Positions 8,220 through 13,566 of a DNA stretch of 15,500 nucleotides are shown in pieces; the first letter of the stretch is position 1; every line of letters begins with the position of its first letter. The position numbers and the translations under genes were made by a program. Source of the stretch: Ruminococcaceae bacterium UBA1691 (lineage in GTDB: Bacteria > Bacillota > Clostridia > Oscillospirales > Acutalibacteraceae); assembly GCA_002320555.1 (NCBI GenBank), contig DCJV01000115.1, forward strand, positions 4,209 through 19,708, in the 5' to 3' direction. The notes beneath the pieces are model-generated. The model saw only the letters and a list, made by a program, of their open reading frames with translations. It was not told where the DNA came from and did not search any database.

Positions 8220-8858
8220 TTAATCTTCTTCGTCGTCATCCTCGTCATCGTCTGTATCTGCATCTGATGCATACTGACTCAGGAACCTCTTCGGAATCTT
8301 CTGCACAATGATAAACGCAATCAGGAATGCGATACCCTTGTCGATTAGGTTCTCAATCATAGATGAGGAAAATACGGATGCTACGATATCTTTCGTAGCT
8401 GCGATCAATGTTGCTGTAAATACGGAAGATCCTGTTACACCGGTTGCACCGCCGTATACAAAAACTGTGATTACGGATGCGGAAACTGCATTTGTCACCG
8501 TGCATGCAAGCCAGACCAGAATTGCGCCCCAAACCTTCTTAAACAAGCCTGCCTTTACCATATATCCCGTCACAAGACCGCACAGGATACTAACGACGGC
8601 ATACGGCAGATATACCGGATTCGCCACCAGAGCCAGGAATACATTTGTCAGCAGACCACACAGAGCAGATACCCACGGACCTGACAGACACGCAATTACG
8701 ATTGTCCCGATCATGTCCAGGAACAAAGGCAGCTTCAGGGCAGAACACAACGTACCGCCGATCAGATTGATACCAACCGCAATTGGAATTAATACCAATG
8801 ATTTTGTTGAGAACTGCGCTTTGATCCCTTCTGTAAATGTCATTTTTTTCTTACTCAT
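8220..8858 (-). CDS. ECF transporter S (substrate-binding) component, substrate unassigned
   Basis: A 212-residue membrane protein with about six hydrophobic segments (near 20-40, 44-58, 60-80, 85-102, 110-135 and 172-188), a small-residue-rich fold, and a basic N-terminus (MSKKK). It is the first gene of the operon, directly before EcfT and two ATPases, as expected for the substrate-capturing subunit of a dedicated ECF importer. I do not recognise it as RibU, ThiT, BioY or another vitamin S component. The downstream nucleoside hydrolase and sugar kinases suggest a nucleoside or ribose-like substrate, which is inference. The C-terminus is unusual: residues 199-212 are almost entirely Asp/Glu. 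AGGAGGA lies 7 nt upstream of ATG. Confidence 0.8.
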   Translation of the reverse strand: MSKKKMTFTEGIKAQFSTKSLVLIPIAVGINLIGGTLCSALKLPLFLDMIGTIVIACLSGPWVSALCGLLTNVFLALVANPVYLPYAVVSILCGLVTGYMVKAGLFKKVWGAILVWLACTVTNAVSASVITVFVYGGATGVTGSSVFTATLIAATKDIVASVFSSSMIENLIDKGIAFLIAFIIVQKIPKRFLSQYASDADTDDDEDDDEED

Positions 8859-8865
8859 AACTTTA

Positions 8866-8872
8866 TCCTCCT
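8866..8872 (-). promoter_or_regulatory. Strong ribosome binding site of the first operon gene
   Basis: Reading leftward, AGGAGGA is followed by 7 nt and then the ATG of the S-component gene. It is a near-perfect Shine-Dalgarno site and confirms the start. About 65 nt separate it from the IS-like end to its right, and I see no promoter in that stretch. Confidence 0.8.
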
Positions 8873-8938
8873 ATGAAAAACTCATGTGCCCGGGATTCAC
8901 GGCCCCGAAAACACTTCATTTCTTGTTCGAGTAAGCGC

Positions 8939-8961
8939 GAAGTGACCCTGAAAAGTTGAAC
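8939..8961 (-). repeat. Probable terminal inverted repeat of an IS3-family element
   Basis: Read leftward, this is TGTTCAACTTTTCAGGGTCA followed by CTTC. It resembles the ends of many IS3-family elements (TGT.CAACTTTTTGGGGTCA) and lies just after the stop of the transposase remnant, where the right end would be. No matching left end is visible before the operon promoter, so the element is truncated. Confidence 0.45.
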
Positions 8962-8966
8962 AAATG

Positions 8967-9275
8967 TTAAGCGGCAAAGCCAGCTTGGATTCTATACGGA
9001 ATGGGGCTGAATCCCTTCCGTTTGGATTTGATGCACCTGTGATTGTATTATTCCAGATAAAGCTCAAGTTCTCTCTGGAATGCTTCAAAGGAGCTAAATT
9101 CCCTAAGATACAGCAGTTCTGACTTCAAAAAACCAAAGTAGTTTTCGAATACCGCATTATGCGGACGGTTCCCTTTTCTGGACATTCTTCACTTGATATC
9201 CTTATCCTTTCAGCCTGTATGACGGCTGGACAAATGAAGCGCTATATCGGAATCTCGATTATTTTCGTATCAACT
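8967..9275 (-). pseudogene. IS3-family (IS150-like) transposase OrfB fragment
   Basis: Reading leftward from 9185, the frame gives MSRKGNRPHNAVFEN, then YFGFLKSELLYLREF, then a TAA where a Tyr is expected, and then YNHRCIKSKRKGFSPIPYR and a final stop at 8967-8969. This is the unmistakable C-terminal end of an IS3-family rve transposase, including the last catalytic Glu in AVFENYFG. Upstream, another frame (FRYSASFVQPSYRL, about 9225-9270) looks like the preceding segment, separated by a frameshift and stops. OrfA and the first two thirds of OrfB are absent, so it is dead. It lies in the operon's 5' leader, in the same direction as the operon. Confidence 0.85.
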
Positions 9276-9284
9276 TGACTTAAG

Positions 9285-9307
9285 AAATCATTTTCCAAAA
9301 TCATTTT
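9285..9307 (-). promoter_or_regulatory. Tandem 10-bp repeat at the operon start site, candidate operator
   Basis: The plus-strand decamer AAATCATTTT occurs at 9285-9294 and again at 9298-9307, a 13-bp period. It sits just downstream of the operon's -10 box, around the predicted start of transcription. Its outer flanks, AAGAAA and TTTCTT, are also mirror images. A regulator bound here would block the operon promoter, and the LacI-kinase fusion is the obvious candidate. There is no direct proof, because AT-rich repeats arise by chance fairly often. Confidence 0.35.
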
Positions 9308-9312
9308 CTTGT

Positions 9313-9341
9313 ATAATACCACCCATTTCATCCTCTGTCAA
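9313..9341 (-). promoter_or_regulatory. Sigma-A promoter of the ECF/nucleoside operon
   Basis: Reading leftward: TTGACA (9341-9336), 17 nt, then TATTAT (9318-9313). The -35 box and spacing are consensus. Transcription should start near 9306 and run through the IS remnant to the S-component gene, giving a leader of about 450 nt. No comparable promoter is visible closer to the gene. Confidence 0.75.
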
Positions 9342-9414
9342 CGCTTTTTATTTAACATATTTTTAGCATTTTACGTGCGTGCTCTATTATGCATTATTTA
9401 TACAATAAGGCATA

Positions 9415-9443
9415 TTGACATTCATTGTTCATTTCTCTATTAT
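9415..9443 (+). promoter_or_regulatory. Sigma-A promoter of the LacI-kinase regulator gene
   Basis: TTGACA (9415-9420), 17 nt, then TATTAT (9438-9443). Architecture is the same as the divergent operon promoter, and the two -35 boxes are about 73 bp apart. Transcription should start near 9450, giving a leader of about 205 nt before the regulator ATG. The near-palindrome GGTGTTCACC (9449-9458) lies at the predicted start site. Confidence 0.7.
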
Positions 9444-9556
9444 AAAAAGGTGTTCACCGATGCTATTGTTGGATTTTACAAAAGCGGCTCTCATGATGGC
9501 CATCTCCCCAGGACAATTCAGTGATTGTATCTTTGATTAGGCCGATCCAACGGGTA

Positions 9557-9594
9557 CGAAACCTTCCTAATCCGGATAAACCGGAAAAGTTTCG
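9557..9594 (+). other. Hairpin in the regulator leader
   Basis: CGAAAC (9557-9562) pairs with GTTTCG (9589-9594). Inside it, either TTCC (9564-9567) with GGAA (9583-9586) or TCCGG (9571-9575) with CCGGA (9581-9585) can pair. The two inner pairings are mutually exclusive. The arms CGAAAC and GTTTCG also resemble half-sites of LacI-family operators, so this may act as DNA (autoregulation) or RNA. No T-tract follows, so it is not a terminator. I match it to no known riboswitch. Confidence 0.45.
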
Positions 9595-9600
9595 CGTTCA

Positions 9601-9633
9601 CTCAGTATTTCAAATAAAATAAAGGAAACTGAG
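9601..9633 (+). other. Second leader hairpin just before the regulator's ribosome binding site
   Basis: CTCAGTATTTC (9601-9611) pairs with GAAACTGAG (9625-9633), with a single bulged A and a 13-nt AT-rich loop. It ends 10 nt before the GGAGG of the regulator gene and could affect ribosome access. No T-run follows. Confidence 0.45.
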
Positions 9634-9654
9634 GTAAAATATGGAGGAAATCCT

Positions 9655-11550
9655 ATGAACATAAAAGAAATAGCACATTTAGCAGGTGTTTCCACCTCAA
9701 CTGTTTCAAAGATAGTCAATCAGAAAGATGAAAGCATCAGCAGCGAAACTCGAGAACGAGTTCTAAAAATCGTAAAAGAATACAACTATACCCCTTACGC
9801 CTCTGCTACAGCTTCCCCCGCCAAGACATGGATTCTCGGCATTTTGCTTCGCTCCTCTGTCTCCCTGGACTCCACACTGGATGGAATCATCCAGACCGCT
9901 CAGTCCAACGGATACAGCGCCCTTGTATATAACAGCTACTCCGACATGGAACAGGAGCTAAAAAACATAACCTCATTATGCAAGAACAACGTGGACGGAA
10001 TCATCTGGGAGCCCGTAAGCAAAGAAAGCCTTAAGTATATTACCCATTTTAATAATATGAGTATTCCTCTTCTGACCATCGGCCCTAATGGAGGCGATCA
10101 TTCTCACCTTCTTCCTTATGAGGAAGCGGCCTACCGTATTACGCAGGAATTAATCAACAGAAAACACACCAACATCGCCTGCGTGCTGAAAGAAGGGAGG
10201 CGAACTACGGCATTTCTGAACGGCTATAAAAGATGTCTATTTGACAATCATATGAAACTAGATCAGGATTTCATTTTTTATGATTTGAACGAATCCCTGA
10301 TTTATAAAGTAAACACCCGTAGTATCAGCGGAATTATTTCTTCTCATTATCGGAAAGCAATGGAATTCTATCAGCTCATGAATACGCTCAACTACAGAAT
10401 TCCTGAGGACATTTCCCTCATTTCCTTAAAAAATGACACGATGGAGAGCCTTGCCTTTCCCAATATTTCTGAAATTTCTACTTATACAATTTTAAATGCC
10501 GATTTTGGTTCTTATCTGTGCAGTAAACTGATTGCCGAAATCGAAAAACGAAAAGACGAAGTGCATTCTTTTGTTCAGGAATTCCATTTGGATAATGAAA
10601 CAACCGTCAGCATTCCATTCAGCCTGGAGGCGCCGAAGATTACAGTTGTCGGTAGTATCAACATCGATACATACCTGAATGTACCGCAGCTTCCTCATAG
10701 CGGAAAGACCGTCAGCACTTCCACTTCCTCCACATATCCGGGAGGCAAGGGGATCAATCAGTCCATCGGAGCTGCAAAGCTGGGACACCGCGTGACACTG
10801 ATTGGAAATGTTGGATCCGATATCGATTCGGATTACATTTACAAAGCTCTCGATGAGTACGGAGTAGAATCGTTCGGCGTAAAAAGATATAATCAGGCTA
10901 AAACCGGCAAAGCATATATTTTTGTAGAATCCAGCGGTCAATCGATGATCTCTATCCTCGCCGAGGCAAACAACACCCTAACTCCGGAAGATATTCAAAA
11001 GAGAAAACGCTTCTTCAAGAATACCGGATACTGCCTGATTCAGTCCGAAATCCCGCTGAATACCGTTGCAGAAGCCTGCCGTGTCGCACATGAATACGGC
11101 GCCAAAACAATACTAAAGCCTTCCGTATGCGGCCACATCCCATCTGAAGTGCTTGCACAGGTAGATATTTTGATCCCAAATGAAGACGAACTGAATGAAT
11201 TATGCCCAGATTATGCTAGTATAGAAGAAAAAACCGCATTCCTGCTGGAATGCGGTATAGAAATCGTAATTGCCACCCTTGGAGAACGGGGCTGCTATGT
11301 CCGTTGCGTCAATCTGGACAAGTATTTTCCGGCTGTGCCTTTTCCATCCGTAGATCATACCGGAGCCAGCGATGCGTTTATCAGCGCTCTCGCGTCCTAT
11401 CTTCTATATGGATATTCTTTAGAAGAGGCAGTTCGGATTGCCACCTATGCTGCGGGATTCTGCATCTCCCGGGAGGGCGTTGTTCCATCACTGATTGATA
11501 AACGTAGCCTGGAGATGTATATCAAGCAGCAGGAGGAGTCATTAATTTAA
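9655..11550 (+). CDS. LacI-type regulator fused to a ribokinase-like (PfkB) kinase
   Basis: A 631-residue two-part protein. Residues 3-22 (IKEIAHLAGVSTSTVSKIVN) are a LacI helix-turn-helix and hinge region, and about 58-310 resemble the LacI/periplasmic-binding-protein sensor fold. From about 328 a full PfkB kinase begins (KITVVGSINID), with GGKGINQ (363-369) and DHTGASD (567-573, predicted catalytic Asp573) and a normal C-terminus. In the anion hole GASD replaces GAGD, and EANNT stands where the operon ribokinase has GANQA. GGAGG lies 7 nt before ATG. It reads continuously with no stop at the domain joint, so it is a real fusion in this sequence. Divergent to the operon, it probably represses it, with the kinase domain sensing or consuming a sugar. 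Whether the kinase is active is unknown. Confidence 0.88.
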   Translation: MNIKEIAHLAGVSTSTVSKIVNQKDESISSETRERVLKIVKEYNYTPYASATASPAKTWILGILLRSSVSLDSTLDGIIQTAQSNGYSALVYNSYSDMEQELKNITSLCKNNVDGIIWEPVSKESLKYITHFNNMSIPLLTIGPNGGDHSHLLPYEEAAYRITQELINRKHTNIACVLKEGRRTTAFLNGYKRCLFDNHMKLDQDFIFYDLNESLIYKVNTRSISGIISSHYRKAMEFYQLMNTLNYRIPEDISLISLKNDTMESLAFPNISEISTYTILNADFGSYLCSKLIAEIEKRKDEVHSFVQEFHLDNETTVSIPFSLEAPKITVVGSINIDTYLNVPQLPHSGKTVSTSTSSTYPGGKGINQSIGAAKLGHRVTLIGNVGSDIDSDYIYKALDEYGVESFGVKRYNQAKTGKAYIFVESSGQSMISILAEANNTLTPEDIQKRKRFFKNTGYCLIQSEIPLNTVAEACRVAHEYGAKTILKPSVCGHIPSEVLAQVDILIPNEDELNELCPDYASIEEKTAFLLECGIEIVIATLGERGCYVRCVNLDKYFPAVPFPSVDHTGASDAFISALASYLLYGYSLEEAVRIATYAAGFCISREGVVPSLIDKRSLEMYIKQQEESLI

Positions 11551-11565
11551 AATATAAATAGACTG

Positions 11566-11616
11566 ACAGGCATGATTCCATACAAGGACATGGGAATGTG
11601 CCTGTTATAATTTTCT
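11566..11616 (+). terminator. Probable terminator of the regulator gene
   Basis: ACAGGCA (11566-11572) pairs with TGCCTGT (11599-11605), extended inside by ATTCCA with TGGGAAT, and is followed by TATAATTTTCT. The hairpin begins 15 nt after the regulator stop. The T-run is short and interrupted, so termination may be partial. Confidence 0.5.
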
Positions 11617-11621
11617 ACTAA

Positions 11622-11645
11622 CGCTGTCAAAAATTTTTGGCAGCG
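11622..11645. repeat. 24-nt near-perfect palindrome
   Basis: CGCTGTCAAAAA is followed directly by TTTTTGGCAGCG. Each half is the reverse complement of the other except for one position that would be a G-U pair. As RNA the A and T tracts would sit at the tip of the stem, which is not the usual terminator design. It could be a bidirectional terminator remnant or a protein-binding site. Confidence 0.5.
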
Positions 11646-11850
11646 CCAATGATAAAACGCCGAACAAAAAACACAGGAAAATGGTGCAGGGGAGGAAAAA
11701 CGGCTAGACATCCTTTTGCACTGAACTATTGGTGCAGAAGGGGAGTCGCAAAGAAAGGAACAAAATGGATGGATACCCGAAGTGACCAGCTCAAAGGAAT
11801 GGTTTTAGGCGTCTAAAATCCAACGAAGGAAGGGGGAGAGCACTTGGAAA
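11646..11850. other. Intergenic stretch with a small hairpin and no gene
   Basis: About 200 nt between the 24-nt palindrome and the tRNA terminator. It holds a hairpin made of CCTTTTGCAC (11712-11721) and GTGCAGAAGG (11732-11741) with one G-U pair, and the motif GGTGCAG twice. The minus strand is open from 11804 to 11547, but it has no start codon with a ribosome binding site near the open end and runs across the other palindromes. I see no coding gene. Confidence 0.4.
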
Positions 11851-11893
11851 TAAAAAAATGATGCGGCTTATTGAAGCAATAAGCCGCATCATT
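11851..11893 (-). terminator. Intrinsic terminator of tRNA-Arg
   Basis: A perfect 17-bp inverted repeat (11857-11873 with 11877-11893, core GCGGCTTATTG) with a 3-nt loop. On the minus strand it is followed by seven T residues (plus-strand A run at 11852-11858). It begins 10 nt after the tRNA CCA end. It would stop transcripts leaving the tRNA gene leftward. Confidence 0.88.
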
Positions 11894-11903
11894 ACAAGGT
11901 TTT

Positions 11904-11980
11904 TGGCGCGCTGGAAGGGACTCGAACCCCCGACCTTTTGGTTCGTAGCCAAACACTCTATCCAGCTGAGCTACCAGCGC
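11904..11980 (-). tRNA. tRNA-Arg (anticodon ACG)
   Basis: Read leftward, the acceptor arm GCGCTGG pairs with CCAGCGC, followed by G73 and an encoded CCA. The D-arm segment is TAGCTCAGCTGGATAGAG, the anticodon stem TTTGG/CCAAA encloses the loop CTACGAA (anticodon ACG), and the T loop is TTCGAGT. All arms fold with standard lengths. ACG would be read after A34-to-inosine editing for CGU/CGC/CGA codons. It has its own promoter and terminator. Its 3' end faces the AT-richer gene block, the usual side for island insertion. Confidence 0.96.
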
Positions 11981-12025
11981 ACATGGAGCTCCTCAGCTCA
12001 CATGCAGCCTCTCGACTGCCAGAGT

Positions 12026-12054
12026 ATCATACCACATCCTTTTCAAAAATGCAA
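12026..12054 (-). promoter_or_regulatory. Promoter of tRNA-Arg
   Basis: Reading leftward: TTGCAT (12054-12049), 17 nt, TATGAT (12031-12026). Predicted start is near 12019, about 40 nt before the tRNA. The short leader contains the palindrome-like GAGCTGAGGAGCTC. Confidence 0.65.
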
Positions 12055-12114
12055 CTCCTAATTTTAAATTTTTGCGATATTTCTTTCCAGACCCCCTCAT
12101 ACCGCCAAAATCCG

Positions 12115-12143
12115 TTGACAGCAGTGGCGCGGTATACTATAAT
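12115..12143 (+). promoter_or_regulatory. Sigma-A promoter of purA-guaA
   Basis: TTGACA (12115-12120), 17 nt, TATAAT (12138-12143): a full consensus promoter. It starts transcription near 12150, about 100 nt before purA, and is divergent to the tRNA promoter. Confidence 0.85.
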
Positions 12144-12188
12144 GAATTGTATTTTTGGTCTGCAGGGCCGCAATCTTTCGGGGGAGTG

Positions 12189-12236
12189 GCTTTGCACGAA
12201 GAAAGCTGCTCACCCAGCGCTTTCTTCCTATTTTTG
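12189..12236 (+). promoter_or_regulatory. Attenuator-like hairpin in the purA leader
   Basis: GAAGAAAGC (12198-12206) pairs with GCTTTCTTC (12219-12227), and CTATTTTTG follows, ending one base before the purA GGAGG (12238-12242). This has the form of an intrinsic terminator. A competing pairing of GCTTT (12189-12193) with AAAGC (12202-12206) would use the same 5' arm and could act as antiterminator. The effector is unknown, and no purine riboswitch core is recognisable in the roughly 48-nt upstream leader. Confidence 0.5.
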
Positions 12237-12252
12237 TGGAGGTGCGTTTGAA

Positions 12253-13530
12253 TTGGTTAAAGCGATTGTCGGCGCAAACTGGGGCGACGAGGGCAAGGGG
12301 AAAATCACCGATCTGTTTGCCAGCGAATCGGATATCGTCATCCGCTTTCAGGGCGGCGCGAACGCAGGGCACACGATCATCAATGATTACGGCCGCTTTG
12401 CGCTGCATCTGCTTCCCTCCGGCGTATGCTACCAGCACACGATGAATATCATCGGCAACGGCGTGGCGCTCGATATCCCGAAGCTGATTGCTGAAATCAA
12501 GTCCGTTACGGACAAGGGCGTCCCGGCGCCACATATCATGGTGTCCAACCGGGCGCAGGTGATGATGCCGTACCATGTGTTGCTCGACACCTATGAGGAA
12601 GAGCGGCTGGCAGACAAGCGGTTCGGCTCCACCAAATCCGGCATTGCACCGTTTTATTCCGATAAATATGCAAAGATTGGCTTCCAGGTCAACGAATTGT
12701 TTGACGAGGAGTACTTAAAGGAAAAGCTCGCGCGCGTGCTGGAAATCAAGAACCTCATGCTCGAGCACATCTATCACAAGCCACTGTTGAACTTCGACGA
12801 GATTTTCAATACGCTCATGGAATACCGCGAGATGGTCGCGCCCTATGTGGGCGATGTCAACGTCTATGTCCACGAGGCGCTCAAGGCGGGCAAGAATATC
12901 CTGCTGGAGGGCCAGCTCGGCTCCCTGAAGGACCCGGATTTCGGCATTTATCCAATGGTGACCTCCTCTTCGACGCTGGCGGGCTACGGCGCGGTTGGCG
13001 CGGGGATCCCGCCCTATGAGATCAAAGAGATCGTCGCGGTGACGAAATCATATTCCAGTGCGGTCGGCGCGGGCGAATTTGTTTCAGAAGTCTTCGGCGA
13101 AGAGGCCCAATTGATGCGCGATCACGGCGGCGACAAGGGCGAATACGGCGCAACCACGGGCCGGCCCCGCCGCATGGGCTGGTTCGACTGCGTGGCCACC
13201 CGCTACGGCTGCCGGGTACAGGGCGCAACGCAGGTGGTGCTCACGGCGCTCGATTGCCTGGCCTATCTCGATGAAATCAAGGTCTGCACCGGCTATGAGA
13301 TCGACGGCGTAGTGACGAAGGACTTCCCTGTGACCACAAAGCTGAAGAAGGCAAAGCCCGTGTTTCAGACGCTGCCCGGCTTTAAGCAGGAGATTCGCGG
13401 CATCGAGCGGTTTGAAGACCTGCCGCAGGCCGCACAGGATTATGTGGCGTTCATCGAGAAGGAGATCGGCGTGCCAATCACGATGGTTTCCAATGGCCCG
13501 AAGCGCAGCGAAATCCTCAAGCGCAAATAA
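12253..13530 (+). CDS. purA: Adenylosuccinate synthetase
   Basis: A 425-residue cytoplasmic enzyme that joins IMP and aspartate using GTP, the first committed step to AMP. The sequence begins MVKAIVGANWGDEGKGK, with the GDEGKGK phosphate loop (11-17, catalytic Asp12) and His40 in GANAGHT. GATTGRPRRMGWFD is near the middle. Two segments differ from the textbook family (GSTKSGIAPFYSDKY and GAGEFVSE for GAGPFPTE), a variant I associate with clostridial PurA. The start is TTG at 12253: an in-frame extension back to 11938 would cross the tRNA and promoter, GTG 12243 is out of frame, and GGAGG lies 10 nt upstream. Codon use is much more G/C-rich than in the left block. guaA follows after 36 nt. Confidence 0.93.
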   Translation: MVKAIVGANWGDEGKGKITDLFASESDIVIRFQGGANAGHTIINDYGRFALHLLPSGVCYQHTMNIIGNGVALDIPKLIAEIKSVTDKGVPAPHIMVSNRAQVMMPYHVLLDTYEEERLADKRFGSTKSGIAPFYSDKYAKIGFQVNELFDEEYLKEKLARVLEIKNLMLEHIYHKPLLNFDEIFNTLMEYREMVAPYVGDVNVYVHEALKAGKNILLEGQLGSLKDPDFGIYPMVTSSSTLAGYGAVGAGIPPYEIKEIVAVTKSYSSAVGAGEFVSEVFGEEAQLMRDHGGDKGEYGATTGRPRRMGWFDCVATRYGCRVQGATQVVLTALDCLAYLDEIKVCTGYEIDGVVTKDFPVTTKLKKAKPVFQTLPGFKQEIRGIERFEDLPQAAQDYVAFIEKEIGVPITMVSNGPKRSEILKRK

Positions 13531-13566
13531 ATTGCATTTTATCTTGAGATAAAAGGTGGTCCCCGC

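Noticed and set aside
943..8858. Queuosine or pseudouridine salvage operon
   Set aside because: An ECF importer plus nucleoside hydrolase recalls queuine salvage, and PfkB recalls PsuK. But no radical-SAM lyase, tRNA-guanine transglycosylase or PsuG gene is present, so a specific assignment is not supported.
8862..9312. Riboswitch in the long operon leader
   Set aside because: Most of the leader is explained by the IS3 remnant, and I saw no known aptamer core.
9309..9524. 71-codon plus-strand frame in the divergent control region
   Set aside because: It overlaps both promoters and has no ribosome binding site or recognisable protein.
11547..11804. 86-codon open frame on the minus strand after the regulator
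   Set aside because: No start codon with a ribosome binding site near its beginning, and it overlaps the regulator's 3' end and several palindromes. Kept only as a possible repeat.
11938..12252. 105-residue N-terminal extension of PurA
   Set aside because: The extension runs through the tRNA gene, two promoters and the leader hairpin. TTG 12253 after GGAGG gives the conserved PurA start.
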